Source of the DNA: Nocardia cyriacigeorgica NBRC 100375
GTDB taxonomy: Bacteria > Actinomycetota > Actinomycetes > Mycobacteriales > Mycobacteriaceae
Direction of reading: 5' to 3'
Length of the DNA stretch: 40,488 nt
Assembly (NCBI RefSeq): GCF_000308555.1
Contig: NZ_BAFY01000194.1
Coordinates: 1-40,488, forward strand
The translations under genes were made by a program, and so were the position numbers. The notes beneath the pieces were generated by a model that saw only the letters and a list, made by a program, of their open reading frames with translations, did no database searches and was not told where the DNA came from. Below, piece by piece: positions 25,700-35,735 of the stretch. Position 1 is the stretch's first letter, and each line of letters starts with the position of its first letter.

Positions 25700-25719
25700 A
25701 ACTTACTCTTAAGTAAGTT
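25700..25719. promoter_or_regulatory. 20-bp palindromic operator before the thiolase gene
   Basis: AACTTACT (25700-25707), CTTA, AGTAAGTT (25712-25719): eight perfect pairs around a four-base centre, 30 bp before the thiolase ATG. An A+T-rich island in GC-rich DNA. It fits TetR-type fatty-acid-degradation regulators; the regulator is unknown. Confidence 0.7.
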
Positions 25720-25750
25720 ATGCGTCGAGGAAATCGCCACGAACGACGAG

Positions 25751-25781
25751 ACCCGGCCGGTGCGCGAAGCACCGGCCGGGT
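25751..25781 (-). terminator. Terminator of hpf
   Basis: ACCCGGCCGGTGC (25751-25763), loop GCGAA, GCACCGGCCGGGT (25769-25781): 13 perfect pairs between hpf and the thiolase promoter. Confidence 0.75.
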
Positions 25782-25841
25782 CGCCGGGAATCATCGGATG
25801 GCCGTGGCGGCGGTGCTCGAACCGCGGCCTCGGCGTGGCCG

Positions 25842-26573
25842 TCAGGCCAGTCGGATCAAGCCGTAATCGAAGGCATGTCGGCGATAGACCACCGAAGGTC
25901 GGTCGGTTTCCTTGTCGTGGAACAGGAAGAAATCGTGCCCGACGAGCTCCATCTGATACAGGGCGTCGTCCACGGTCATCGGCGTATCCGGATGCACCTT
26001 CGTGCGCACGATATGGCCGGGGCCCGCCGCGTAATCGGTGTGCTCGTCGCTTTCCCGGCCACGGGATTCGTCGGGATGCTCATGCGCCCCTCCGCCCGGC
26101 TGGAACAGCGACTCGTCGATCAGGTCGGCGGTGGCCTGGGCGACCGAGACCGGCGTCTTCTCGCCGTAGTGCACCCGGCGGCGGTCCTTGGTGCGGCGCA
26201 GTCTGCTCTCCAGCTTCGCCGTCACCGATTCGAAGGCGGCGTAGAAGCTGTCCGCGCAGGCTTCCGCGCGCACGACCGGACCTTTACCGCGGGCGGTGAT
26301 CTCCACACGCTGGCAGGCCTTGCGTTGACGACGATTGCGCTCATGGAACAGTTCGACATCGAACAGGAATATCGACGGGTCGAAGCGTTCCAGTCGAGAT
26401 AGCTTCTCCGACACATAAATTCGGAAATGGTCGGGCACCTCGACATTGCGGCCCTTCACCACGATGTCGGCGCGGGTGGCTCGTGGGCGGTCCGCCTCGG
26501 GTTGCTCGGCCCGCTGAGCGTCCAGCGTCGAAGGATCTACATCTTGCACTGAAGGTCGTGAAGAAGTCGTCAC
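25842..26573 (-). CDS. hpf: Long-form ribosome hibernation-promoting factor
   Basis: 243 residues from GTG 26573. GGGAGG lies five bases upstream. After a disordered leader of about 35 residues come the HPF/YfiA domain (DIVVKGRNVEVPDHFRIYVSEKLSRL... QRVEITARGKGPVVRAEACADSFYAAFESVTAKLESRLRRTKDR), a linker rich in charged residues and the C-terminal dimerisation domain (VRTKVHPDTPMTVDDALYQMELVGHDFFLFHDKETDRPSVVYRRHAFDYGLIRL). The long form joins 70S ribosomes into 100S dimers in stationary phase. Equivalent to Rv3241c. Lies 194 bp after comF, probably with its own promoter in 26574-26767. Confidence 0.94.
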   Translation of the reverse strand: MTTSSRPSVQDVDPSTLDAQRAEQPEADRPRATRADIVVKGRNVEVPDHFRIYVSEKLSRLERFDPSIFLFDVELFHERNRRQRKACQRVEITARGKGPVVRAEACADSFYAAFESVTAKLESRLRRTKDRRRVHYGEKTPVSVAQATADLIDESLFQPGGGAHEHPDESRGRESDEHTDYAAGPGHIVRTKVHPDTPMTVDDALYQMELVGHDFFLFHDKETDRPSVVYRRHAFDYGLIRLA

Positions 26574-26767
26574 GCGTACCTCCCGGATCTGGCCGCACGA
26601 CCCGATTGGCGTGCGGCGGGATTGAGACGTGCCGATCGATCTGCCGGATGACAGCCGCTCGGCACCATTTGTCCGAGACCCACCTCCAAACTGCCGGTTC
26701 GGGTGTGTGACCGCGACGCTAGTACGACAACCGCTGGTCCGCCACTGTTCACGCAAATTTCCTGAAG

Positions 26768-27400
26768 TCAAGCCGCGCAGATCACCACCACCGCGTCGAC
26801 GGCCACCCCCGCCCCGGTCAGCGCGCGAATCGACTCGGCGGCGGTCGCCCCGGTCGTCAGCACATCGTCGACCAGCACGACCTGCGCGTTTACCGGCAGC
26901 GCCGGAATCGGAGCGGTCATGATACGGCCGCGCAGATTGTGCCTGCGTTCACCGGCGGACAGACCCACCGAATCGTGTACACCCCGCCACACGCTCAGCA
27001 CCGGAAGCACCTGGCAACCGCGCAGCCAACTCGCCGCCGCATCCGCCGACCGCACCACCGGATCGCCGCCGCGGCGCCTGGCCGCGACCCGCCGGCTCGG
27101 TGCGGGGATCAGCACCAGCGGCCGGGTATCGGCGCGCAGCCGGGCCAGCCCGCAGGCCAGCGCACGGCCCAGCGGGTGGGCCAGGTCCCGCCTGCGGCGT
27201 TCCTTGGCGGCCAGTACCGCGCGGCGCGGCGGGCCGGCATAGCGGCTCAGCGTCCAGCAGGGCACGCCGGGATCGGTGCGCGGGCGGACCCGGTGCGGAG
27301 CGCCCGTCAGGTGCGCGGCGCACCGCGCACACCAGCCGAGGCCCGGGCGGGCGCATCCGGCGCATTCGGAGGGCAACACCAGATCCAGCAGGGTCCGCAT
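26768..27400 (-). CDS. comF: ComF-family phosphoribosyltransferase-like protein
   Basis: 210 residues. N-terminal cysteine pairs SECAGCARPGLGWCARCA form the zinc-ribbon-like start. The family core follows: SRYAGPPRRAVLAAKERRRRDLA, LVLIPAPSRRVAARRRGGDPV, GLSAGERRHNLRG and the PRPP-loop motif VVLVDDVLTTGATAAES. ComF is linked to DNA uptake in naturally competent bacteria; in actinobacteria its role is not settled. Lies 60 bp after lpqB on the same strand (Rv3242c position). Confidence 0.92.
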   Translation of the reverse strand: MRTLLDLVLPSECAGCARPGLGWCARCAAHLTGAPHRVRPRTDPGVPCWTLSRYAGPPRRAVLAAKERRRRDLAHPLGRALACGLARLRADTRPLVLIPAPSRRVAARRRGGDPVVRSADAAASWLRGCQVLPVLSVWRGVHDSVGLSAGERRHNLRGRIMTAPIPALPVNAQVVLVDDVLTTGATAAESIRALTGAGVAVDAVVVICAA

Positions 27401-27460
27401 CGCCCGAGTGTGCCCGCACCCACCGACATGAACGCCCGGATCCGCGACGGGAAGCGGGGA

Positions 27461-29284
27461 TCAGCCGGGCAGGATCGGCACCGCGCTGGCGCCGAGGCCG
27501 GGCACCTCACGCCAATATTGTTCGCCGCCTTCGGGATTGGTGGTGAACTCCAGGACCGCGCGAGAATCGGCCACATACTGGTGGTCCGGGGCCGCGGTCA
27601 CCGAACGGACCGGCGGAGTGAGGTTGCGGGTGGTCTGCGAGATCAGCTGGGAGCCGTCGATGGAGACCGTGCTGACCGGGTCGACGTCGCCGTCGCGCGC
27701 CAGGATGATGGTGTCGGCGGTCAGCCAGTTCAACGAGACCGCCGGCGTGCTGAGCCCGACCGCGATGGGCAGCGGTGAGGTCAGCGCGAACTTGCCGTCC
27801 GGGCGTCGTTCGACCACCGCGACGTACACCTTGCCGTCGGCGATCAGCGCGGCCCGCACGCCGGATCGCGCGATCCTGACCTCCGTGACGGGCAGCCGCA
27901 GCCCGCTCGAGCCGCTGGTCAGCGCGGAGATGTCGACATCCTGCACCGAGACGTTGCCGGTGGAGCGGTCGTTGACCACCCGGATCACCCGCTCACCGTC
28001 GATCACCGCCCAGGCGGCCGTGCCGTCGACCGTCCAGGACGGGCGGCTGATGGTGGTGCCTTCGGCGACGGGGAACTGGTTGCCGCCGTAACTGCCGATC
28101 ATCAGGGTCCGCGGCGGTTCCGGCGCGGGCCTGCCCGCATCCGCGACGGCCGCGACCAGCTGGCCGTCGGGGGTGATCGCGACCGATTGCAGATTGCGCA
28201 CCGCACCGAAATAACCGGGGGCCGGGGCGATTCCGTTGCCGTTCACCTCGACCAGGGCGCCGTCGCGCAGTGCGTGCAACCCGGTCTGGTTCTGTGCGAA
28301 GGCCTCGGGGCTGTACTGGTGGATATCGGCGACCGACCAGCCGTTGGCGGCGTACCGCTCATCCAGTGGCTTGCCGTCGGCCAGCAGCAGGTACGGGCCG
28401 AGGACGTCGGCCTTGGCCAGCGTGAGCACGATCTGGGCGGCCAGCAGTTCCCGTTCGCGCGGCGCCAGGGCCGAGGCTCCCGCGAGGTCGATGCGGACTC
28501 CGCCGAGGCCGACGCCCACTTCTTCCGGATCGCCGTTGGCCTTGGTGATCGGCCCGCGCAACGTCACCCGTCTGGCATCGAGTTCATTGAGGACCACCGG
28601 GGCGATGGCAGGCTGCGGACCCTCACCTAGCAGGGTGAGCAGTCGTTGGGTCAACTGATCCTTCGGCGAGGCGATCCAGCGCGGGTCGGGCACCAGCGCG
28701 CTGCCGGTCGGATCGACGAAGTACAGCACATAACGGCGGTAGAACTTGGCGAAAGCGGGCTTATCGATGACGACGCCGTCGGGCAGCTCATCGATGCGCC
28801 ATTCGCCGTCGACCTTGCTCATCTCGACCTTGTATTCGAGCGGCGGTCCGTCGATGGCCCGGTAGGCACCGTCGGGGGCGAGCTCGGCGACGCGCTGGGC
28901 GCGGATGCGGTAGGTCGCGGTGGTTTCGGTGCGCGATTCCAGCAGGGTGTCGGGCCGCTCGACGATCACCGTGCCCGCGGCGTCGTTCCATTTGGTGGCC
29001 GCCGACGGGTTCATGTACTGCCTGGCGGCCAGATGCCGGTTGGTCGGGTCGGCGCTGGCCTGTAGGAAGTCCAGCAGCAGCAGGCCGGGGTCGCGGCCTT
29101 CCAGCGGCGCGGGCGGGCCGGCGGAGGTCGGTTCCCGGTTGATGGTGCCGAGCGCCTGCGGTTGCGAGGACTCCGGCAGGCTCGCGCAACCACCCAGCAG
29201 CATGACCCCGGCCAGGGCGGCCGCCAGCGCGGCGAGTAATCGCCCGCGCGGCGTCCTGCTCGGGTCGGTGGGCCGCATCGTCAT
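27461..29284 (-). CDS. lpqB: Lipoprotein LpqB, MtrAB-associated
   Basis: 607 residues. A lipoprotein signal peptide ([21 protein letters not shown]) has the lipobox cysteine at 33. The exported part has the GerMN-type domain (about 210-320) and a C-terminal beta-propeller-like LpqB domain with repeated strands ([41 protein letters not shown]). LpqB interacts with the sensor part of MtrB and tunes MtrA activation and cell-envelope behaviour. ATG at 29284 overlaps the mtrB stop by four bases (ATGA), confirming co-translation. Confidence 0.95.
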   Translation of the reverse strand: MTMRPTDPSRTPRGRLLAALAAALAGVMLLGGCASLPESSQPQALGTINREPTSAGPPAPLEGRDPGLLLLDFLQASADPTNRHLAARQYMNPSAATKWNDAAGTVIVERPDTLLESRTETTATYRIRAQRVAELAPDGAYRAIDGPPLEYKVEMSKVDGEWRIDELPDGVVIDKPAFAKFYRRYVLYFVDPTGSALVPDPRWIASPKDQLTQRLLTLLGEGPQPAIAPVVLNELDARRVTLRGPITKANGDPEEVGVGLGGVRIDLAGASALAPRERELLAAQIVLTLAKADVLGPYLLLADGKPLDERYAANGWSVADIHQYSPEAFAQNQTGLHALRDGALVEVNGNGIAPAPGYFGAVRNLQSVAITPDGQLVAAVADAGRPAPEPPRTLMIGSYGGNQFPVAEGTTISRPSWTVDGTAAWAVIDGERVIRVVNDRSTGNVSVQDVDISALTSGSSGLRLPVTEVRIARSGVRAALIADGKVYVAVVERRPDGKFALTSPLPIAVGLSTPAVSLNWLTADTIILARDGDVDPVSTVSIDGSQLISQTTRNLTPPVRSVTAAPDHQYVADSRAVLEFTTNPEGGEQYWREVPGLGASAVPILPG

Positions 29285-31158
29285 GGTTGTTTGTCTCCGG
29301 TGTCGGTGAGCACGGCGTCGGTGGGTGAGCCGGTGCCGGATGCGCCGTCGGTGGACGCGCCGGTGTGGGTGGCCTGCGCATCGTCGGCCGGCACGGACGT
29401 CGCGGCCTCAATGTCCCGGTTCGCCCCGGACGCCTGCGCCTCGGCCGCGCCTGGACCGCCTGCCTCCGACAGCGCCGCGCCGGCAGCCGCCTGCGCGGAT
29501 TCGGCTTCCGCGCCGGACGATTCGGTACCGCCGCCGCGGACCTTGCGTATGCCCGGCTCCAACGGCAGCGGGCTCTTGCCCATCTTGCGGCCACGCACCA
29601 GGGGCAGCGTCAGCCGGAAGCTGGCGCCGACGCCCAGCTCGCCCCAGGCCTCCAGTTTGCCATCGTGCAGATTCGCGTCCTCGACGCTGATCGACAAACC
29701 GAGTCCGGTCCCGCCGGAACGCCGCATCCGCGACGGATCCGAGCGCCAGAACCGGCTGAAGACCAGCTTCTCCTCCCCCGGCCGCAGCCCGACGCCCTGA
29801 TCGCGCACGACCACCGCGACGGCGTTGGCCTCGCTGTCGCCGCGCATCCGGATCAGCACCGGCTTGCCCTCGCTGTGGTCGATGGCGTTGGCGAGCAGGT
29901 TGCGCAGTACCCGCTCCACTCGGCGCGGATCGACCTCGGCGACCACCGGCTCTTCGGGTAGGTCGACGACCACTTCCACGCCGGATTCCTTCGCCAGATG
30001 ACGCACCGTCGACACCGCGGCGCGCACGCACATCCGCACATCCAGCGATTCGACCTGCAGTTCGGCCACGCCCGCGTCGTGGCGGCTGATCTCGAGCAGA
30101 TCGTTGAGCAGCCCCTCGAACCGGTCCAGCTCGGTGACCAGCAGTTCGGCGCTGCGCGCCAGCGCCGGGTCGAGGTCTTCGCTGCTGCTGTGGATCAGGT
30201 CGGCGGCCATGCGCACCGTGGTCAGCGGTGTGCGCAGCTCATGGCTGACGTCGGAGGTGAACCGGCGTTGCAGATTGCCGAACTCCTCGAGCTGGGTGAT
30301 CTGGTTGGACAGGCTCTCGGCCATCTCGTTGAACGCCTCGGCCAGCCGCGCCATATCGTCCTCACCGCGCACCAGCATGCGTTCGCGCAGCCTGCCGTCG
30401 GCGAAGCGGCTGGCGATCCGCGCCGCCGACCGGATCGGCAGCACCACCTGCCGGGTGACCAGCGCGGTGATCGCGGCCAGCAGCACCAGCAACACCAGAC
30501 CGCCGACCATCATGGTGCCGCGCATCAGCGCCAGCGACCGTTCCTCGTTGGCCAGCGGGAAGATCAGGTAGGTCTCGAGCGTCGGGTTGTCGGCGCTGGG
30601 GCTACCGATGATGAGCGCGCGGCCCTGGTAGCCGTCCGGATCGTTCACCGTGGCGAACTGGTAGCTGACCTGGTTGCCCTGCACGAACCGGCGCAGCTCG
30701 TCCGGGATCTGCTCGATCGGGCCCGCGGTGATCTGCTGCGGCGGGGTGCCGCCGACGATGCTCAACGCCGAGTCGAAGCTGCCCGCCGCGCTGCCTGACC
30801 GGCTCTCGCCACCGCGATCGGACACCGCGGTGCGCGCGTCGGCCAGGCGCTGGCGCAGCAGTGCGGGATCATGGGCGCCCTGCACCTGGCTCTGCACCGT
30901 CGCGCGGGCGCGGTCCATCTCCTCGATCGCCGCGTTGATCTTGGCGTCCAGCAGCCGATCGGTGATCTGGCTGGTGAGCACCACACCGAGAATGGTGATG
31001 ACGATCAGCGACAACGTCAGCGTCGAGACGATGACGCGCAGCTGCAACGAACGCCGCCACAGATGACCGAGCGAACTGCCGACACCCTTGAACCACGCGC
31101 CCACCGGCGCGAGCCCTCGCTGCAGCGAGGCGAGGCGGCCGCCTTCGTGCTCAGGCAA
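29281..31158 (-). CDS. mtrB: Sensor histidine kinase MtrB
   Basis: 625 residues. Membrane helix 1 about 42-63, extracytoplasmic sensor about 64-213, helix 2 about 214-235, HAMP about 236-288, HisKA with [15 protein letters not shown] (His306), then HATPase_c with [33 protein letters not shown] and [11 protein letters not shown] low-complexity Ala/Gly/Ser/Asp tail of about 85 residues follows residue 540. The TTG start at 31158 has GGAGG seven bases upstream. MtrB controls MtrA, which governs cell division, replication timing and wall hydrolases. It lies 39 bp after mtrA. Confidence 0.95.
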   Translation of the reverse strand: MPEHEGGRLASLQRGLAPVGAWFKGVGSSLGHLWRRSLQLRVIVSTLTLSLIVITILGVVLTSQITDRLLDAKINAAIEEMDRARATVQSQVQGAHDPALLRQRLADARTAVSDRGGESRSGSAAGSFDSALSIVGGTPPQQITAGPIEQIPDELRRFVQGNQVSYQFATVNDPDGYQGRALIIGSPSADNPTLETYLIFPLANEERSLALMRGTMMVGGLVLLVLLAAITALVTRQVVLPIRSAARIASRFADGRLRERMLVRGEDDMARLAEAFNEMAESLSNQITQLEEFGNLQRRFTSDVSHELRTPLTTVRMAADLIHSSSEDLDPALARSAELLVTELDRFEGLLNDLLEISRHDAGVAELQVESLDVRMCVRAAVSTVRHLAKESGVEVVVDLPEEPVVAEVDPRRVERVLRNLLANAIDHSEGKPVLIRMRGDSEANAVAVVVRDQGVGLRPGEEKLVFSRFWRSDPSRMRRSGGTGLGLSISVEDANLHDGKLEAWGELGVGASFRLTLPLVRGRKMGKSPLPLEPGIRKVRGGGTESSGAEAESAQAAAGAALSEAGGPGAAEAQASGANRDIEAATSVPADDAQATHTGASTDGASGTGSPTDAVLTDTGDKQP

Positions 31159-31197
31159 GCCGCCGCCTCCGAGTCATCGACCCGGACCGACGACCGA

Positions 31198-31875
31198 TCA
31201 CGGCGGTCCGGCCTTGTACCCAACCCCACGCACGGTCAGCACGATCTCCGGGTTCTCCGGATCCTTCTCGACCTTGGCGCGCAGGCGCTGGACGTGCACG
31301 TTCACCAGACGGGTATCGGCGGCGTGCCGGTAACCCCAGACCTGCTCGAGCAGGACCTCACGGGTGAACACCTGCCGCGGTTTGCGCGCGAGCGCCACCA
31401 GCAGGTCGAATTCGAGCGGGGTCAGCGAGATCTGCTGGCCTTCCCGGCTCACCTTGTGCGCCGGCACATCGATGACGATGTCGGCGATGGTGAGCAGTTC
31501 GGCGGGCTCTTCTTCGGTGCGGCGCAGCCGCGCGCGCACGCGCGCGACGAGTTCCTTCGGTTTGAAGGGTTTGACGATGTAATCGTCGGCGCCGGACTCC
31601 AGACCGAGCACCACGTCGACCGTGTCGGTCTTGGCGGTGAGCATCACGATCGGGACCCCCGAATCGGCCCGCAGCACGCGGCAGACGTCGATGCCGTTCA
31701 TACCCGGCAGCATCAGGTCCAGCAGCACCAGATCGGGGCGGATTTCCCGGACCGCCGACAGCGCCTGCGTGCCGTCGCCGACCACATGCGGGTCGAACCC
31801 TTCCCCGCGCAGGACGATCGTGAGCATCTCTGCGAGTGCCATATCGTCGTCGACGACCAGAATCTTCGGCTTCAT
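31198..31875 (-). CDS. mtrA: Response regulator MtrA
   Basis: 225 residues. Receiver domain with VVDDDMALAEM acidic pocket, phosphorylated Asp53 in LVLLDLMLPGMNGIDVC, Thr in VMLTAK and the lysine in IVKPFKPKELVARV. The C-terminal OmpR/PhoB winged helix has ISLTPLEFDLLVALARKPRQVFTREVLLEQVWGYRHAADTRLVNVHVQRLRAKVE and GVGYK. Essential regulator in mycobacteria. Lies 78 bp after tmk, followed by mtrB and lpqB in one operon. Confidence 0.97.
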   Translation of the reverse strand: MKPKILVVDDDMALAEMLTIVLRGEGFDPHVVGDGTQALSAVREIRPDLVLLDLMLPGMNGIDVCRVLRADSGVPIVMLTAKTDTVDVVLGLESGADDYIVKPFKPKELVARVRARLRRTEEEPAELLTIADIVIDVPAHKVSREGQQISLTPLEFDLLVALARKPRQVFTREVLLEQVWGYRHAADTRLVNVHVQRLRAKVEKDPENPEIVLTVRGVGYKAGPP

Positions 31876-31953
31876 ATCTCTATGTTGTCATCTCCCACGC
31901 CAGTATCGGGCCACCACGCGCATTACTGGTGCATGCGCGCCGCATATCCAACC

Positions 31954-32601
31954 TTATTCGCCCAGGATTTCCACACAACGGGCGAGTAGGGCGTCTTTAT
32001 CGTCATCGGATCGGTATATCCACCACGGGCCGTACCAGTCCCGCTCGGCCAGCTCCCGGTACACCGCGCCGGTGCGCGCCTGCAGTCCGCCGTCGCGCTC
32101 ATAGGCGTCCAAGGCCCGGGCCGAGTCGAGTTCGCCGCGCCTGCGGGCACGTTCGGCGGCCACCTCGGTGGGGACGTCGAGCAGCACGGTGAGCGCGGGC
32201 ACCGGCAGCTTCAACCGGCCGAACTCCAAATCGCCCACCCAATCGACGATTTCGCCGTCGGCGGACTGTCCGGCGCGGGCCGCCGAATACGCTGCGTTGG
32301 AAGCGACATAGCGATCGAGGATCACGATGTCGTTGCCGTCCAACAGGTTCGACAGCTCCACCGCCGCATCGGCGCGGTCGAGGGCGAACAGCACGGCCAT
32401 GCCGTTGATCGACCCGGCGAGGTCGCCGTGCGAGCCGCGCAGCGCCTCGGCCGCGAGGTCGGCGTGGATCGAGCGGCCGTAGCCGGGGAAGGCGAGTGTG
32501 CCCGCGCGCAGCCCACGCGCGCGCAGGGCGGCAAGCAGACCCTCGATCAGCGTCCGCTTACCGGCGCCGTCGAGCCCCTCGACTGCGATCAGTGCACCCA
32601 T
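31954..32601 (-). CDS. tmk: Thymidylate kinase
   Basis: 215 residues (M. tuberculosis Tmk 214). Phosphorylates dTMP to dTDP. The P-loop VEGLDGAGKRTL has Arg-Thr after the GAGK, as in mycobacterial Tmk. Other motifs: FPGYGRSIHADLAAEAL, DIVILDRYVASNAAYSAAR (DR motif) and VLLDVPTEVAAERARRRGELD (LID-like). ATG at 32601 gives the canonical start MGALIAVEGLDG; the longer frame to 32688 would run into the sahH terminator hairpin. First gene of the tmk-mtrAB-lpqB unit. Confidence 0.95.
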   Translation of the reverse strand: MGALIAVEGLDGAGKRTLIEGLLAALRARGLRAGTLAFPGYGRSIHADLAAEALRGSHGDLAGSINGMAVLFALDRADAAVELSNLLDGNDIVILDRYVASNAAYSAARAGQSADGEIVDWVGDLEFGRLKLPVPALTVLLDVPTEVAAERARRRGELDSARALDAYERDGGLQARTGAVYRELAERDWYGPWWIYRSDDDKDALLARCVEILGE

Positions 32602-32653
32602 GGCCAGCAGGGTACCCGGGGCGGCCGGGCCGAGAGCCGTGAGTCCCGGCAAG

Positions 32654-32691
32654 CTGGTGGCCCGCCGACGGATGCGTCGGCGGGCCACCAG
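32654..32691 (-). terminator. Strong hairpin terminator of sahH
   Basis: A 17-bp perfect stem: CTGGTGGCCCGCCGACG (32654-32670), loop GATG, complement 32675-32691. It begins 12 bases after the sahH stop. There is no T tract. It separates sahH from tmk. Confidence 0.8.
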
Positions 32692-32703
32692 CGGGTCACT
32701 GGA

Positions 32704-34188
32704 TCAGTAGCGGTAGTGGTCGGGCTTGTACGGGCCTTCGACGTCCACACCGATGTATTCGGCCTGGTCCTTGGTGAGCTTGGTCAGGGTGCCGCCGAGG
32801 GCCTCGACGTGGATGCGCGCGACCTTCTCGTCCAGGTGCTTGGGCAGGCGGTAGACCTCGTTGTCGTACTCGTCGGGCTTGGTCCACAGCTCGATCTGCG
32901 CGATCACCTGGTTGGAGAAGCTGTTGCTCATCACGAACGAGGGGTGGCCGGTGGCATTGCCCAGGTTCAGCAGACGGCCCTCCGACAGCACGATGATCGA
33001 CTTACCGGACTCCTTGAACGTCCACAGGTCCACCTGCGGCTTGATGTTCAATTTCGTTGCGCCCGAACGCTCCAGCGCCGCCATATCGATCTCGTTGTCG
33101 AAGTGACCGATATTGCCGAGGATGGCCTGGTCCTTCATCGCCCGCATGTGATCGAGGGTGATGATGTCCTTGTTGCCGGTGGAGGTGATGACGATATCGG
33201 CGTCGGCGATGGCCTGCTCCACGGTGACGACGTCGTAGCCGTCCATCAGCGCCTGCAACGCGTTGATCGGGTCGATCTCGGTGACCTGCACCCGGGCACC
33301 CTGTCCGGCAAGCGATTCCGCGCAGCCCTTACCGACATCGCCGTAGCCACAGATCAGCACCTTCTTGCCGCCGATGAGCACGTCGGTGCCGCGGTTGATG
33401 CCGTCGATGAGGGAATGGCGGGTGCCGTACTTGTTGTCGAACTTCGACTTGGTGACCGAGTCGTTGACGTTGATCGCCGGGAACACCAGCTCCCCCGCCG
33501 CCGCGAACTGGTACAGCCGCAGCACACCGGTGGTGGTCTCCTCGGTGACGCCACGCACGCTCTCGGCGATCTTGCTCCACTTGCCCTTGTCGGTTTCGAA
33601 CCGCTCCCGCAGCAGGTTCAGGAACACCGTGTACTCGGCGGAATGCTCCTCATCGGCCGGCGGGACCACACCCGCCTTCTCGAACTGCGCGCCACGCAGC
33701 ACCAGCATGGTGGCGTCGCCACCGTCGTCGAGGATCATGTTGGCGGGCTCATCCGGCCAGGTCAGCATCTGCTCGGCGGCCCACCAGTACTCCTCGAGCG
33801 TCTCGCCCTTCCAAGCGAACACCGGGGTGCCCTTGGGCTCGTCGACGGTGCCGTTCGGGCCGACGACGACCGCGGCCGCGGCGTGGTCCTGGGTGGAGAA
33901 GATGTTGCACGAGGCCCAGCGGACCTGCGCGCCCAGCGCGGTCAGGGTCTCGATCAGCACCGCGGTCTGCACCGTCATGTGCAGCGAACCCGAGATGCGC
34001 GCGCCCTTCAGCGGCGCCACGTCGGCGTACTCGCGGCGCAGGGCCATCAGGCCGGGCATCTCGTGCTCGGCCAGCCGGATCTCCTTACGACCGAACTCGG
34101 CCAAGGACAGATCCGCCACCTTGTAATCGATGCCGTTACGGACATCAGCGGTCAGCGACGTACGTGCGGGAAGTTCTGAGGTCGTCAT
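32704..34188 (-). CDS. sahH: S-adenosyl-L-homocysteine hydrolase
   Basis: 494 residues, the actinobacterial length (M. tuberculosis SahH 495). It splits SAH to adenosine and homocysteine, relieving product inhibition of methyltransferases. Motifs: [55 protein letters not shown] with the catalytic lysine, the NAD-binding [28 protein letters not shown] and the C-terminal YKPDHYRY. No SAH riboswitch consensus was recognised in the 90-bp gap after the second alkB gene. Confidence 0.97.
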   Translation of the reverse strand: MTTSELPARTSLTADVRNGIDYKVADLSLAEFGRKEIRLAEHEMPGLMALRREYADVAPLKGARISGSLHMTVQTAVLIETLTALGAQVRWASCNIFSTQDHAAAAVVVGPNGTVDEPKGTPVFAWKGETLEEYWWAAEQMLTWPDEPANMILDDGGDATMLVLRGAQFEKAGVVPPADEEHSAEYTVFLNLLRERFETDKGKWSKIAESVRGVTEETTTGVLRLYQFAAAGELVFPAINVNDSVTKSKFDNKYGTRHSLIDGINRGTDVLIGGKKVLICGYGDVGKGCAESLAGQGARVQVTEIDPINALQALMDGYDVVTVEQAIADADIVITSTGNKDIITLDHMRAMKDQAILGNIGHFDNEIDMAALERSGATKLNIKPQVDLWTFKESGKSIIVLSEGRLLNLGNATGHPSFVMSNSFSNQVIAQIELWTKPDEYDNEVYRLPKHLDEKVARIHVEALGGTLTKLTKDQAEYIGVDVEGPYKPDHYRY

Positions 34189-34278
34189 GCGCCTGGATCA
34201 GCCTCTCTCCGGATATCGGTTCCGAAGCAAGGCTAGTCGCTCCCGCGGCGGTGGTGCTCGGCAACCGAGCCACCGGGT

Positions 34279-35472
34279 TCAGGTCGCGGGGACCCCGTGC
34301 CGGGCCAGCAACCGAACACGCCTGCGCGGAGCGAGATTGGCGCGGGTGAGGTCGCCGTCGTAGTGCGCGAGCACCCGCGGATCCATCACCTTCCGCCACA
34401 GCGGCGGGATGGCCGCGAGCAGGATCATGGTGGCGTAGCCTGCGGGCAGTTGCGGCGCCTGCCGGGAACTGCGCAGCGTCTGATAGCGGCGGCCGGGGTT
34501 GGCGTGGTGGTCGCTGTGGCGCTGGAGATGGAACAGGAAGATATTGGTGACCAGCCGGTCGCTGTTCCAGCTGTCGCGCGGCGAGCAGCGCCGGTAGCGC
34601 CCGCTCGGCCTGCGCTCACGCAGCAGTCCGTAATGCTCGACGTAGTTGACCGTCTCCAGCAGCATCACGCCGATGATGGCTTGCAGCAGCAGGTACGGCA
34701 GGATCCGCACGCCGAAGGCCAGCATCAGGCCGCCGAACAGGACCACCGTCATCGACCAGGCCTGCAGGATGTGGTTGTGCACGCTCCACCAGCCGAGATC
34801 GCGGCGGGCCAGCCGGGCGCGCTCGAGCCGGATCGCCGAGCGGAATCCGCCGGACACACTGCGCGGCAGGAATTCCCACAGCGATTCCCCGAACCTGGCG
34901 CTGGCCGGATCCTCCGGGGTGGCCACCCGCATGTGGTGGCCGCGGTTGTGTTCGACGAAGAAATGCCCGTAGCCGGATTGGGCCAGCGCGATCTTGGCCA
35001 GCCAGCGTTCCAGGCGCTCGACGCGGTGGCCGAGTTCGTGGGCGGCATTGATCCCGATACCGGAGACGAGACCGAGGGTGGAGGCCAGCCCGAGTTTGTC
35101 GGCGACGCTCAGTTCGTCGCCGGACCACAGATAGCCGGCCACGACCAGGCCGAGCAGTTGGATGGGCAGGAACAGGTAGGTGCACCACCGGTAGTAGCGG
35201 TCGTTGGACAGCAGCTCGTAATCCTCCTCGCGCGGGTTGCTGCCGTCCTCGCCGACGAGTTGATCGAGCACCGGGATCACGATCAGCACGATGATCGGGC
35301 CGATCCACCAGAAGATGGTCAGGCCGGTATGCAACACCAGTTGAGAAGGCAGCAACGCGCACGCGGGCGCGATGAGACCGAGAAACCACAGGTGGCGTTT
35401 GGGATCGGCCGATCCCCTCGGTTTGCCAACCGTTTGCACGCTTGCCCCGCTAAAAATGAACCCTGACACCAA
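34279..35472 (-). CDS. alkB: AlkB-type membrane alkane 1-monooxygenase, second paralogue
   Basis: 397 residues. Six predicted membrane helices and the complete di-iron histidine set: HELGHR, EHNRGHH, LQRHSDHH, plus the NYVEHYGL motif. AlkB hydroxylates the terminal carbon of medium-chain alkanes or fatty acids using rubredoxin electrons. It diverges from the copy at 36784-38028, mostly at the N-terminus and in the loops. The start is TTG 35472 or GTG 35469, with no strong Shine-Dalgarno. It lacks its own rubredoxin and lies 263 bp downstream of the tetR gene of the first cluster, so it probably borrows RubA/RubB. The gap contains CAGAC-GTGTG-GTCTG at 35489-35503, a weak operator candidate. 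Confidence 0.92.
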   Translation of the reverse strand: MVSGFIFSGASVQTVGKPRGSADPKRHLWFLGLIAPACALLPSQLVLHTGLTIFWWIGPIIVLIVIPVLDQLVGEDGSNPREEDYELLSNDRYYRWCTYLFLPIQLLGLVVAGYLWSGDELSVADKLGLASTLGLVSGIGINAAHELGHRVERLERWLAKIALAQSGYGHFFVEHNRGHHMRVATPEDPASARFGESLWEFLPRSVSGGFRSAIRLERARLARRDLGWWSVHNHILQAWSMTVVLFGGLMLAFGVRILPYLLLQAIIGVMLLETVNYVEHYGLLRERRPSGRYRRCSPRDSWNSDRLVTNIFLFHLQRHSDHHANPGRRYQTLRSSRQAPQLPAGYATMILLAAIPPLWRKVMDPRVLAHYDGDLTRANLAPRRRVRLLARHGVPAT

Positions 35473-35735
35473 CGGAGATCCATAGTCTCAGACGTGTGGT
35501 CTGTTACACCTTCCGTTGGGTGGGAAACGTGGTGACCATTACAGCGCTGATAAAAGCGCGTTGTCTCGTCAAGCGTGTGAGCGACATCACGGCACACCGA
35601 TCACGCAGGTGTGTAGCTTCAGCCGAGTCGGTCGCCGCCGCTTGAAAAGGCCACCGTGGCGTAACTGGAAGGGTCCCGGCAGCCGGGCCGGCGGCGGCCG
35701 CTGGTCACCGCGAGCACGGTCGGGCAGCACCGTAG

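Noticed and set aside
34189..34278. SAH or SAM riboswitch before sahH
   Set aside because: The 90 bp show short GC stems but not the conserved core of known SAH or SAM-IV riboswitches as I remember them.
35489..35503. CAGAC-GTGTG-GTCTG inverted repeat before the second alkB
   Set aside because: Only five-base arms and unlike the alkB2 palindrome; too weak to call as an operator.
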